A stretch of 36,234 nt of DNA. It comes from Candidatus Gemmiger excrementipullorum. GTDB taxonomy: Bacteria; Bacillota; Clostridia; Oscillospirales; Ruminococcaceae. Position numbers and translations under genes: made by a program. The notes under the pieces are model-generated. The model did not search any database, was not told where the DNA came from, and saw only the letters and a list, made by a program, of their open reading frames with translations. The DNA lies in contig DXEI01000141.1 in NCBI GenBank assembly GCA_019115045.1, positions 1 to 36,234 of the forward strand. The letters run 5' to 3'. Shown piece after piece: positions 1-7,711 of the stretch (position 1 is its first letter; each line of letters begins with the position of its first letter).

Positions 1-225
1 ACAGAGATCACCTACTCAGAACCCAAAGCCGACGGGTGTACCATCGTCAATATCGAAACCCCAATTGAAAACGGGTTCAAGTCCGCGACCTGTGCGATCC
101 CCGGCTATAAGTGGGAGAATCACGGCTATTCCGAAATCGAAATGGAACAGCTCCGTCAGCTTGTAAAATCCGTTGCGCACCTGCTGATCAAGTATTCGCG
201 GGAAGGCGGGATCGAAAGTGCCTAG
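1..225 (+). CDS. C-terminal fragment of an unrecognised protein
   Basis: Frame 1 is open from the window edge to a TAG at 223-225, giving the last 74 residues of a protein whose start lies outside the window. I do not recognise the family. The tail is polar and ends in a likely helix (YSEIEMEQLRQLVKS, then VAHLLIKYSREGG). The stop overlaps the GTG start of the DUF4160 gene by 8 bp, so the two are almost certainly co-translated. Small genes paired with DUF4160 often belong to two-gene toxin-antitoxin-like modules, but that role is only inferred from the arrangement. Base composition is visibly lower in GC than the rest of the window, which fits accessory DNA. Confidence 0.6.
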   Translation, partial: TEITYSEPKADGCTIVNIETPIENGFKSATCAIPGYKWENHGYSEIEMEQLRQLVKSVAHLLIKYSREGGIESA

Positions 226-496
226 TCTGTTCCGGCTTTTTGGATATGTAGTGTTTTTCTGGACAAACGAAGGCCTTCCGCTCGAACCCGTCCACGTTCA
301 TGTCGCGAAAGGAACTCCGACAGGCAATGCAACGAAGATTTGGATAACGGAAGCGGGTGGCTGTATCCTTGAAAACAACAATTCGCATATCCCCGCGCGA
401 ACATTATCCGCCATCATGGAAGCAATCGAAAGCCAGTCTGCCACGATTCTTGCGAAATGGCAAGACACTTTTGGCGAAACGAAATTCTATTGCTGA
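218..496 (+). CDS. DUF4160 domain protein
   Basis: The 92-residue product has the DUF4160 pattern: an N-terminal MPSLFRLFGYVVFFWTNEG strand pair followed by PVHVHVAKG, where the HVHV histidines are the family hallmark. The length (about 80-95 residues) is normal for the family. Biochemical function is unknown; members are commonly encoded beside a second small gene and have been suggested to be parts of toxin-antitoxin-like pairs. The start is a GTG at 218 that overlaps the upstream stop codon, with an AAGGCGGG-type ribosome binding site inside the upstream gene. An ATG start is not available before the conserved N-terminus. A terminator follows at 514. Family assignment is firm; function is not. 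Confidence 0.75.
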   Translation: MPSLFRLFGYVVFFWTNEGLPLEPVHVHVAKGTPTGNATKIWITEAGGCILENNNSHIPARTLSAIMEAIESQSATILAKWQDTFGETKFYC

Positions 497-513
497 CTTC
501 CTGCCGTTTTCCA

Positions 514-549
514 AGCGTCCACGCCGAAACGTGGGCGCTGTTTGTTATT
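514..549 (+). terminator. Rho-independent terminator after DUF4160 gene
   Basis: A 10-bp stem (AGCGTCCACG with CGTGGGCGCT, one G-T pair), loop CCGAAA, followed by GTTTGTTATT. It lies 18 bp after the DUF4160 stop. Confidence 0.6.
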
Positions 550-610
550 AAGCACGGGCAAAATAGGGGCAGCCCGTTCCAATAAGGGTAGCAACCCGTT
601 TTTGGGCACG

Positions 611-646
611 AAAAAACCGCGTATCTTACGCAGATACGCGGTTTTT
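611..646 (-). terminator. Terminator of the tRNA operon (bidirectional)
   Basis: Perfect 9-bp GC-rich stem (CCGCGTATC/GATACGCGG, 617-625 and 633-641) extended by A/T runs on both sides, with a 7-nt loop. It sits directly after the 3' end of tRNA-Trp. The U-run forms on either strand, so it also stops transcription coming from the left. Confidence 0.85.
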
Positions 647-648
647 CT

Positions 649-724
649 TGGCAGGGGTAGAAGGATTCGAACCCTCGGCACGCGGTTTTGGAGACCGCTG
701 CTCTACCAACTGAGCTATGCCCCT
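649..724 (-). tRNA. tRNA-Trp (CCA anticodon)
   Basis: The 76-nt gene folds into a standard cloverleaf: acceptor AGGGGCA/TACCCCT, D arm with AGCTCAGTTGGTAGAGC, anticodon loop CTCCAAA with anticodon CCA, T arm with GGTTCGAATCC, discriminator G and an encoded 3' CCA. It is the last gene of a three-tRNA transcript. Confidence 0.95.
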
Positions 725-768
725 ATGGAAAACGCCCACAGAGCGGTTTTGCGCTGTGGGCGTCGCGC

Positions 769-844
<76 letters not shown>

Positions 845-847
845 AAA

Positions 848-924
848 TGGCGACCCGAATCAGGCTCGAACTGACGACCTCTAGCGTGACAGGCTAGCGT
901 TCTAACCAACTGAACTACCGGGCC
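848..924 (-). tRNA. tRNA-Asp (GTC anticodon)
   Basis: The 77-nt gene has acceptor GGCCCGG with TCGGGTC (one G-T pair), D arm AGTTCAGTTGGTTAGAA, anticodon loop CTGTCAC (anticodon GTC), T arm with AGTTCGAGCCT and an encoded CCA. First gene of the operon, separated from tRNA-Thr by only 3 bp. Confidence 0.95.
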
Positions 925-966
925 ATACCCAGCCGCTGCGCCGCCATGGCGGCTGCAACGTTAGTT

Positions 967-995
967 ATTATAGCCAAAGAAACGCCCCGTGTCAA
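967..995 (-). promoter_or_regulatory. Promoter of the tRNA operon
   Basis: On the minus strand TTGACA, a 17-bp spacer and TATAAT match the sigma-A consensus exactly. The -10 box ends 42 bp before tRNA-Asp. A perfect promoter is typical of stable RNA genes. Confidence 0.9.
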
Positions 996-1059
996 GGCTT
1001 TTTGCGAAATTTTTTCGGCATTTTGGTTTTGCACCGTGCTGCGCGCTTTTGCCCGGCGA

Positions 1060-1088
1060 TTGCAAAGACGCCGCGCAAGTGGTATGAT
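1060..1088 (+). promoter_or_regulatory. Promoter of the uracil-DNA glycosylase operon
   Basis: TTGCAA, 17-bp spacer, TATGAT on the plus strand. The predicted start site is near 1095, leaving a 39-nt leader before the ATG at 1134. Confidence 0.75.
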
Positions 1089-1133
1089 GGGTACAATAGA
1101 TTCCCCACCTTTGAGCAATGCGAGGTTTTTTGC

Positions 1134-1700
1134 ATGGATCTGCCGACTTTACAACAGCAATGCCTGGCCTGCCGCCGCTGCGCCCTGTGCGAAACGCGCA
1201 CCCATGTGGTGTTTGGCCAGGGCGCGCCGGACGCCGAAGTGATGTTTGTGGGCGAAGGCCCCGGCGCCAGCGAGGATGCACAGGGCCAGCCCTTTGTGGG
1301 GCGCAGCGGCCAGCTGCTGGACCATTACCTGGAAGCCGTGGACCTGGACCGCAAGACCAACGTGTACATTGCCAACGTGGTAAAATGCCGCCCGCCGCAA
1401 AACCGCGACCCTCTGCCCGAGGAAGCCGATGCCTGCCTGCCGTGGCTGCGCCAGCAGTTTTCGCTGCTGCGGCCCAAAATCGTCGTCTGCCTGGGGCGCG
1501 TGGCCGCCCAGCAGCTGATCGCGCCGGGGTTTTCGGTCTCGCGCGATCACGGCAAGTTTTTTGACAAACACGGCACGCTGTTTATGGCCACCTACCACCC
1601 GGCGGCGCTGCTGCGGTCGCCGGCCGGCAAACCGGTGGCGTTTGGCGATTTTGTGGCCCTGCGCGAAAAGATCGCCCAGGTGTGCGAGCGCACCTATTGA
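1134..1700 (+). CDS. Family-4 uracil-DNA glycosylase (Fe-S)
   Basis: The 188-residue enzyme removes uracil from DNA as the first step of base excision repair. Cys16/Cys19, Cys85 (in KCRPPQNR) and Cys101 fit the four cluster cysteines of family-4 UDGs. GEGPGASED (40-48) forms the water-activating/uracil pocket motif, followed by [11 protein letters not shown], and HPAALLR (155-161) is the C-terminal DNA-intercalation motif. The ATG at 1134 gives the usual family length and has a GAGG site 8 nt upstream; longer in-frame starts precede the promoter and are rejected. It is followed after 25 bp by a nuclease-helicase gene, so the two form a DNA-repair transcript. Confidence 0.92.
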   Translation: MDLPTLQQQCLACRRCALCETRTHVVFGQGAPDAEVMFVGEGPGASEDAQGQPFVGRSGQLLDHYLEAVDLDRKTNVYIANVVKCRPPQNRDPLPEEADACLPWLRQQFSLLRPKIVVCLGRVAAQQLIAPGFSVSRDHGKFFDKHGTLFMATYHPAALLRSPAGKPVAFGDFVALREKIAQVCERTY

Positions 1701-1725
1701 TTTTTTATAAAAGGAGTGGACCGCC

Positions 1726-4101
1726 ATGCAGCCGGCATCTTTGGCATTGACACTGCCCATCCGGCGGCTGGCGGAATTTTTGCTGCGCCGCGGCAGCATC
1801 GACGCCCGGTTTACCGGGTTTGACCGCGCCAACGAGGGCGCGCGCCTGCACCGCAAATTGCAGCGCGCCGCCGTGCGGGAATTTCCCGATTACGCCGCCG
1901 AGGTCGCTTTGCGGCAGCGGTACGACTGCGACGGCGTCGCTTTCACGCTGGAGGGGCGGGCCGACGGCATTTATACCGCGCCCGACGGCGCTGTTACGGT
2001 GGACGAGATCAAGACGACGCTGCTGCCGCCCGAGGAGATTACCGGCACGCAGAGCCCCGAGCACTGGGCGCAGGCCAAGGTGTACGCCGCCATCTATGCC
2101 CGGCAGCAGGGCCTGGCGCGCGTGGCTGTGCGGCTGACCTATTATCAGGTCGACGAAGAACAGGCGTATTATTTCACTGAACCCTTTGACGCCGAGACGC
2201 TGGACGCCTTTGTGCAGGAACTGCTGGCACAGTACGCCCCCTGGGCCAAACGCGCCGCGCAGTGGCGGCAAGCGCGCGTGGCCGCGCTGGAGGCCCTGCC
2301 CTTCCCCTTTGCAAGCTACCGCGCGGGGCAGCGCGCCATGATCGGCGCGGTGTACAAGACCTGCCGCGAAGGCGGCCAGCTGCTGTGCCAGGCGCCAACG
2401 GGCATCGGCAAGACGATGAGCGTGCTCTACCCTGCCCTGAAAGCGCTGGGCGAGGGCGGGCCGGTGTTTTACCTGACGGCCCGCGGCACCACCCGCGCCG
2501 CCGCCGAAAACGCGCTGGATGTGCTGCGCGGCAGCGACCCGGCGCTGCCGCTGCGCAGCGTGACGCTGACGGCGCGGGATAAGATCTGCCTGCAGGAAGT
2601 ACGCGAATGCACGCCGGAAGCCTGCCCCTACGCCGACGGTTACTACGACCGCATCAAGGACGCTTTGTGGCAGGCGCTGGACACCCCGGCCCTGACCCCC
2701 GACGTGTTGCAGGCGCTGGCGCGGCAGCACCGCGTCTGCCCGTTTGAGCTGGGGCTGGATTTGAGTTTGTGGTGCGATGTGGTGATCGGCGATTACAACT
2801 ACCTGTTCGACCCCGTCGTGCATCTGGCGCGCTTTTTTGAGGGGCGCGGGGATTACCTGTTCCTCATCGACGAAGCGCACAACCTGCCGGGCCGCGCCCG
2901 CGACATGCACAGCACCGCGCTGTGCAAAAGCGCGTTTCTGGACGCCAAAAAGCGGCTGGGCAAAGGCAAAAGCAGCCTGAAAAACGCGCTGCAGACCGTC
3001 AACGCGCTGTTTTTGAACTGGCGGCGCCGCTGCGAGGAAGCCGACGGCGACGCCCGCTTTGGCAAGACCTTTTTTGAAGAGACCCGCGCCGAGGAACTGG
3101 ACCGCGCCCTGACCCGCCTGTGCGAGCCGCTGCAGCGCTGGCTGGACGAGCACCGCGCCCCCGGCGAGACACACGACGCGCTGCTGCAGCTGTACTTTGA
3201 CGTGCGCGCCTGGCTGCGCGTGGCCGACACCTTTGACGACCATTTTGTGCTGCAGGTCAGCGCCCACGGCAGCGAGGTGCGCGCCGCCATGCTGTGCCTG
3301 GACCCCAGCGCTTTTTTGGCCCGCGATTTTGCCAAGGGGCGCGCGGCGGTGCTCTTCAGCGCTACGCTGACGCCGGCCGGGTATTACCGCGACCTGTGCG
3401 GCGTGCCCGACGCCCATGCCGTGGCGCTGCGCAGCCCATTCCCGCAAAGCAACCTGGGGCTGTGGTGCGCCGGGCAGGTAAGCACCCGCTACAAGGACCG
3501 CGCGGCCAGTGTGGCGCCGGTCAGCGACCTGATCGCCTGCCTGGCGGCGGGCAAGACCGGCAACTACCTGGTGTTTTTCCCCAGTTACAGCTACCTGCAA
3601 ACGGTGTGGGAGGATTTTACCGCCCGTTACCCGGACCTTGCCGCGCTGCGGCAGGAAACCGCCATGGACGAGACGCAGCGCGCGGCGTTTTTGGCGCGCT
3701 TTGCCCCCGGCAGCACCCAAACACTGGTGGGCTTTGCGGTGCTGGGCGGCGTGTTTGGCGAGGGCGTGGACCTGACCGGCGACCGGCTGATCGGCGTGGC
3801 GGTGGTTGGGCCCGGGCTGCCCCAGGTAGGCCCGCGCCAGGAACAACTGCGTGAACACTTTGAGAAAACGCGCGGTTCCGGCTTTGACTATGCGTACCGC
3901 TTCCCCGGCATGAACAAAGTCTTGCAGGCTGCGGGGCGGGTGATCCGCACGCCGCAAGACAAAGGCGTGGTGTTGCTGATCGACGACCGCTTTACCGCAC
4001 CCGAGAACCGCCGCCTGATGCCGCCGCACTGGGACCACCTGCGCACGGTGTACGACACGGAACGTTTCCGCGCGGAGTTGGCCGCTTTCTGGGCCGAATG
4101 A
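1726..4101 (+). CDS. DinG/XPD-type Fe-S helicase with N-terminal PD-(D/E)XK nuclease domain
   Basis: The 791-residue protein joins two modules. Residues 1-180 carry a RecB-like nuclease pattern: GRADG at 77-81, then DEIKTT at 93-98 (the D...ExK core). From about 200 it is a superfamily-2 Rad3-like helicase: Walker A APTGIGKT (223-230), four cluster cysteines at 288, 295, 300 and 338, DEAH box 382-385, GVFGEGVDL (motif V) and QAAGRVIRT (motif VI) near the end. Such proteins unwind branched or damaged DNA 5' to 3'. The start ATG has AAGGAG 11 nt upstream. Co-transcription with a uracil-DNA glycosylase suggests a role in repair of uracil or abasic lesions. A related nuclease-helicase family is known in clostridia; a specific gene name is not justified. 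Confidence 0.88.
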   Translation: MQPASLALTLPIRRLAEFLLRRGSIDARFTGFDRANEGARLHRKLQRAAVREFPDYAAEVALRQRYDCDGVAFTLEGRADGIYTAPDGAVTVDEIKTTLLPPEEITGTQSPEHWAQAKVYAAIYARQQGLARVAVRLTYYQVDEEQAYYFTEPFDAETLDAFVQELLAQYAPWAKRAAQWRQARVAALEALPFPFASYRAGQRAMIGAVYKTCREGGQLLCQAPTGIGKTMSVLYPALKALGEGGPVFYLTARGTTRAAAENALDVLRGSDPALPLRSVTLTARDKICLQEVRECTPEACPYADGYYDRIKDALWQALDTPALTPDVLQALARQHRVCPFELGLDLSLWCDVVIGDYNYLFDPVVHLARFFEGRGDYLFLIDEAHNLPGRARDMHSTALCKSAFLDAKKRLGKGKSSLKNALQTVNALFLNWRRRCEEADGDARFGKTFFEETRAEELDRALTRLCEPLQRWLDEHRAPGETHDALLQLYFDVRAWLRVADTFDDHFVLQVSAHGSEVRAAMLCLDPSAFLARDFAKGRAAVLFSATLTPAGYYRDLCGVPDAHAVALRSPFPQSNLGLWCAGQVSTRYKDRAASVAPVSDLIACLAAGKTGNYLVFFPSYSYLQTVWEDFTARYPDLAALRQETAMDETQRAAFLARFAPGSTQTLVGFAVLGGVFGEGVDLTGDRLIGVAVVGPGLPQVGPRQEQLREHFEKTRGSGFDYAYRFPGMNKVLQAAGRVIRTPQDKGVVLLIDDRFTAPENRRLMPPHWDHLRTVYDTERFRAELAAFWAE

Positions 4102-4130
4102 CCGCTTTTGCCCCACATGTACAACAACCG

Positions 4131-4155
4131 CCCTGCCTTTCGGCAGGGCAGTCCT
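4131..4155. terminator. Terminator between converging transcripts
   Basis: CCCTGCC-TTTC-GGCAGGG stem-loop between the helicase stop (4101) and the U32 gene stop (4162). The plus strand continues with a T-rich stretch (CCTTGTTGTTT); the minus-strand tail is TTGTTG. Probably serves both directions. Confidence 0.6.
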
Positions 4156-4161
4156 TGTTGT

Positions 4162-5400
4162 TTATGCTTCCGGTTCCTGCTTGCGCATGCGCAGCAGGCT
4201 GCAGGGCATCAGCGGCGTCTCGCAGGGGATGGTGTAGCGCATCATGGGGTGCGGCGTGGCGTCCACGCGCTGGCCGTCCTCGTTTTCGATCCAGGCCGGG
4301 GTCAGCGTGACGGTGGCGCCGTCGGGCTGCAGCACTTCCAGCGTGTCCCCCACCGCAAATTTGCCGCGCTGCGTGCAGTGGGCGACGCCGTCGGCCCAAT
4401 CGTCGACGGTGCCGATGAAATCCCACCGGCGCACGTAGGTGTGGCTGGGGGTCTGCAGCGCCTGCTCTTTGCCAAAATAGAACCCCGGCGAATAGTGGCG
4501 GTGGCTGGTACGGTCCAGTTCCTCAATGACGTCGGGCGGCAGGCGGAAATCGTCGTTAAACGGGTCGCGCAGGTAGGTATCCAGCGCGCGGCGGTAGGCG
4601 CTGGTGACCGACGCGACATAGTAAAACGTCTTGGCGCGCCCCTCGATCTTGAGCGAATCGACACCCGCCTTGCAGATGAGATCCAGAAACGGCGCGGTGC
4701 ACAGGTCGTTGGCATTGAGGATGTAGCTGCCGTTGTCCGGTGTTTCGCCGATCTCCATATACTGGCCGGGGCGGTGTTCCTCAACAAGGGCGTACTTCCA
4801 GCGGCAGGGCTGCGCGCACTCGCCGCGGTTGCCGCTGCGGCCCGTCATATAGCTGGAAAGCAGGCACCGGCCCGAGACGCTCATGCACATGGCGCCGTGC
4901 ACAAAGGCTTCCAGTTCCAGCTCGCGCGGGCAGTTGTCGCGGATCTGGGCGATCTCCATCAGCGGCAGTTCGCGCGCCAGCACCACGCGCTTGGCGCCCA
5001 GCTCATAGGCGGCGGTGGCGGCGGCATAGTTGGTGATGCCGGCCTGGGTGGAGAAATGCCGCTCGACGTCGGGCGCATAGCGCTTTGCCAGCGCCAGCAC
5101 GCCGAGGTCGGCAATAATGAACGCATCGACGCCGGCCGCGGCGGCCTCCTGGATATACTGCGGCAGTTTTTTGAGTTCCTCGTTCGTGGGCAGCGTGTTG
5201 AGCGTCAGGTAGACCTTTTTGCCCCGCGCATGGGCGTAGATGCAGCCCTGCTGCAGTTCTTCCACCGTCAGGTTGACCGGCGCGGCGCGCATGCCGAACT
5301 CCGGCAGGGCGCAGTAGACAGCGTCGGCGCCGTACAGCACCGCGTATTTGAGCGTTTCCAGGCTGCCCGCGGGGGCCAGCAGTTCCGGCTGTTGCAGCAT
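4162..5400 (-). CDS. U32 family protein (TrhP-like tRNA hydroxylation protein)
   Basis: The 412-residue protein starts LLAPAGSLETLKYAVLYGADAVY, typical of U32 proteins. Residues 165-183 match the U32 signature exactly: E, F, G, Cys172, G, Cys179 and a final S, and Cys195/Cys199 complete a likely Fe-S set. U32 members of this type (TrhP; YrrN/YrrO in Bacillus) use prephrenate to install 5-hydroxyuridine at the tRNA wobble position; the old peptidase label is doubtful. The ATG at 5400 is preceded by AGGAGGG; a longer frame to 5481 would run into mltG. In Bacillus the homologues also follow mltG (yrrL), so the neighbourhood is conserved. A terminator-like hairpin separates it from mltG. Confidence 0.85.
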   Translation of the reverse strand: MLQQPELLAPAGSLETLKYAVLYGADAVYCALPEFGMRAAPVNLTVEELQQGCIYAHARGKKVYLTLNTLPTNEELKKLPQYIQEAAAAGVDAFIIADLGVLALAKRYAPDVERHFSTQAGITNYAAATAAYELGAKRVVLARELPLMEIAQIRDNCPRELELEAFVHGAMCMSVSGRCLLSSYMTGRSGNRGECAQPCRWKYALVEEHRPGQYMEIGETPDNGSYILNANDLCTAPFLDLICKAGVDSLKIEGRAKTFYYVASVTSAYRRALDTYLRDPFNDDFRLPPDVIEELDRTSHRHYSPGFYFGKEQALQTPSHTYVRRWDFIGTVDDWADGVAHCTQRGKFAVGDTLEVLQPDGATVTLTPAWIENEDGQRVDATPHPMMRYTIPCETPLMPCSLLRMRKQEPEA

Positions 5401-5417
5401 GTTTGTTCCCTCCTGCG

Positions 5418-5450
5418 AAAAGCCCGGCGCACGGGGTCCCGCGCGCCGGG
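5418..5450 (-). terminator. Hairpin with U-run between mltG and the U32 gene
   Basis: On the minus strand CCCGGCGC pairs with GCGCCGGG and is followed by CTTTTCG, immediately before the ribosome binding site of the U32 gene. It resembles a partial terminator or attenuator, so U32 expression probably depends on read-through. Confidence 0.5.
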
Positions 5451-5468
5451 TAAAATGGTTTTTGTGGA

Positions 5469-6794
5469 TCAGTAGGCCCAACCGGCGATCTCGACGTTGG
5501 CCTGGTGTTCGTCGGCCGTCTTGGCGTAGAAATACTGGCCTGCCACGTCGGTGTCGGGGTGGCCGGTGACGAAGAAGAAGTACCCTTCGTCGAGGTATTC
5601 CTGGTCGGGGTTGAGCGCCGCCTCAATGGCCGCGTACCCCGGGCAGGAGATCGGCCCCGCCGGCAGGCCGCTGATGCGGTAGGTGTCGTAGGCGGCAAGG
5701 ACGTCCTCGGGGATGGCGCCCTGCTCCGGCCAGCCGAAGTACTCGGCCGTGGGCGAGTTCCAGAGGTAGTTGTTCTCGCTGTCCTGCATGATATAGCTGG
5801 AAGCGTTGGACTCCAGCTTATGCTCGGCCCACAGCGGGTCGTCGGATTCCAGACGGTTGTGGAAGCAGGCGCTGACGCGGGCGTCCTCGGCCTCGAGGCC
5901 GGCTTCCTCCTGGATGAAGCTGGCCAGCTTGACGACGTCGTCGATGGACGTGCCCTTGGCGGCGATGGTATCGGCCAGGCCGGCGGTCTGCTTGTCAAAC
6001 TCGGCGTAGAGCGTGTCGACGTAGTAGTAGACGTCCTCGTCGGCATAGACGTTGTACGTCTCGGGGAAGAGATAGCCCTCGCACTTCATCAGGCGGCCGT
6101 TGTCGGGGATGGCGGACCAGAAGCTGTACTGGCTGAAATCCGACCCGTCGGTGCCGTTGGCGCAGGCCAGGAAGGTATCGACGCTGTCCACCAGCCCGGC
6201 TTCCACAAAGATCTGCGCTACGCCGACGGCGGTGGTGCCTTCGGGGATGGTAACGTTCGTCGTGGGGCGGCGGACTTCCTGCGAGATGGTCTGGATGATG
6301 CTGTTATAGTCCATGCCGGGGCGCAGCGCGAACTCGCCATACTGGATGCCGCTGGCCAGGCCGCTGAACTTGACGTACTGCTGGAACAGCCAGCCGTGCT
6401 CGACAATGCCGGCCTGCTCCAGCTGGTCGGCGATGACGGCGACGGAGGAGCCCTGCTCGATCTCGACGGTCTGCTCCTCGCCCAGCGTGGCGGCGCCGTC
6501 GATCTCCTGGTACAGCTGCAGGACCTGGAAGCCGCCGAACGCCACCAGCGCCGCGAACAGCAGCAGGATCAGGCAGCCAAACGGGAAACGGCGGCGGGGT
6601 TCTTCGTCCTCGTCGTCGTATTCTTCCTCCCGCACGGGCTTGGCGCGGGTCTTTTTGGGCGGTTTCTTTTTTTCTTCCTTGCCCTTCTGGGGCGCAGCGG
6701 GCTGCTGCGCGGGCTTTTGGGGCTGTTGGGCGGCAGCAGGCTGCGCCTGCGGCATCTGGTTGGTGTCGCTGCCGTCGTTACGGTTGATCCTCAT
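5469..6794 (-). CDS. mltG: MltG-like endolytic transglycosylase
   Basis: The 441-residue inner-membrane protein is expected to cut nascent peptidoglycan glycan strands and so set strand length. It has a long Gln/Pro/Ala/Lys-rich cytosolic tail (1-65), one transmembrane helix (about 71-92), a LysM-like region (GSSVAVIADQLEQAGI) and the YceG fold: CEGYLFPETYNV (238-249), LASFIQEEAG (290-299), YRISGLPAGPI and a C-terminal YFFFV. In the catalytic stretch, relatives usually read IEKE or IEEE, whereas here it is IQEE, and the later LQSDPT-like motif is also diverged. AGGAG lies 9 nt before the ATG. It belongs to the nine-gene minus-strand operon. Family call firm; activity less so. Confidence 0.85.
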   Translation of the reverse strand: MRINRNDGSDTNQMPQAQPAAAQQPQKPAQQPAAPQKGKEEKKKPPKKTRAKPVREEEYDDEDEEPRRRFPFGCLILLLFAALVAFGGFQVLQLYQEIDGAATLGEEQTVEIEQGSSVAVIADQLEQAGIVEHGWLFQQYVKFSGLASGIQYGEFALRPGMDYNSIIQTISQEVRRPTTNVTIPEGTTAVGVAQIFVEAGLVDSVDTFLACANGTDGSDFSQYSFWSAIPDNGRLMKCEGYLFPETYNVYADEDVYYYVDTLYAEFDKQTAGLADTIAAKGTSIDDVVKLASFIQEEAGLEAEDARVSACFHNRLESDDPLWAEHKLESNASSYIMQDSENNYLWNSPTAEYFGWPEQGAIPEDVLAAYDTYRISGLPAGPISCPGYAAIEAALNPDQEYLDEGYFFFVTGHPDTDVAGQYFYAKTADEHQANVEIAGWAY

Positions 6795-6860
6795 GCAAAA
6801 AACTCCTTATGATTCCTATACAATTTGTTCCACACCCTGGTTTGGGTCTGCCTGCGCCGC

Positions 6861-7682
6861 TTACAACAGCATCCGAAAATAGACGTCCGTGACCGGGAAA
6901 GGCTCGGCCAAAAAGGCGATCATGCCGCAGCTGTGCCGCCGCCCGGCCCCCTGGTAGAGGGTCTGGTTTTCGGCCAGCAGCACGCGCGCGTGCTGTGTGC
7001 CGGTTTTTTCGCGCGCAGCTTGCAGCAGCGCGTCGGCGGCCGCATCGTTGTCGGCCTGCAGTTCCAAAAACTGCATCTCGCCGTCCCGGGTCAGGTACAA
7101 CCCGTACCCGCGCCGGCTGGAGACCACGGTCAGCCCGCGGCGGTACAGCTGGGTCATCACTTCGTTCATAGCGGCTTCGGGCAGGGCGATCTGCCCGGGC
7201 TGGCTGCGCGCGCGGCGTTCCATCCACTGGCGCACCGTCAGGCTGTCAAACTCCGCCTGGGCCAGCAGGTTGGGGCGCACCGGCATCGTCAGCACCCGCG
7301 TGGGCAGCAGGTTGTGGAACCCCAGCGTTTCCATCGCCTTTGCCTGTTTGGCGTCCTGGGGGGCTGCCACCGCAAACGCAGCGCCGCTTTTGGCAAACGC
7401 ACGCAGGCAGCTGCCCAGCAGGCGCGGCAGCAGCGTTTGCAGCGGCACGCCGTCGGCGGCCGCCGCCCCGCAAAACCAAACGCCCCGGTGGTGCATATAC
7501 CGCACCGGCACCGCGGCCAGCATGGCCTGCACCGGCCCGCCGCCCGCCTGCACCAGCAGAGTGTGGTCCAGCCCGGCCACGTTTTGCAACCAGCCGGCCG
7601 CATCCGCCCGGCTGCCGCCGTACCGTGCGCAGCGCAGTTCCACCAGCGCCGGCAGGTCTTTCGCCGTCGCCATGCGCAGCAT
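6861..7682 (-). CDS. GNAT-family N-acetyltransferase-like protein
   Basis: The 273-residue protein has the GNAT/Eis-like layout. The N-terminal half runs LRMATAKDLPALVELR..., then a beta-strand and helix with an acetyl-CoA-loop-like PLQTLLPRLLGSCLRAFAKSG, and GFHNLLPTRVLTM. The C-terminal half looks like a second degenerate GNAT or sterol-carrier-like part. The substrate is unknown. Two ATGs compete at 7688 and 7682. The AAGGGGAG site abuts the first and is correctly spaced (about 6 nt) for the second, so 7682 is chosen. It lies between tmk and mltG in the same transcript; no functional link is evident. Family assignment rests on overall pattern, since GNAT motif A is not crisp. Confidence 0.65.
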   Translation of the reverse strand: MLRMATAKDLPALVELRCARYGGSRADAAGWLQNVAGLDHTLLVQAGGGPVQAMLAAVPVRYMHHRGVWFCGAAAADGVPLQTLLPRLLGSCLRAFAKSGAAFAVAAPQDAKQAKAMETLGFHNLLPTRVLTMPVRPNLLAQAEFDSLTVRQWMERRARSQPGQIALPEAAMNEVMTQLYRRGLTVVSSRRGYGLYLTRDGEMQFLELQADNDAAADALLQAAREKTGTQHARVLLAENQTLYQGAGRRHSCGMIAFLAEPFPVTDVYFRMLL

Positions 7683-7711
7683 GGGCATCTCCCCTTTCCG
7701 CTCCCCACATT

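Noticed and set aside
1705-4116. Long open frame antisense to the nuclease-helicase gene
   Set aside because: High GC leaves few stops in the opposite frame; the product is Ala/Arg/Gln-rich with no domain, while the sense strand has complete helicase motifs.
6795-6860. Possible promoter before mltG (TATAGG)
   Set aside because: No credible -35 box at the right distance; read-through from the GNAT gene is simpler.
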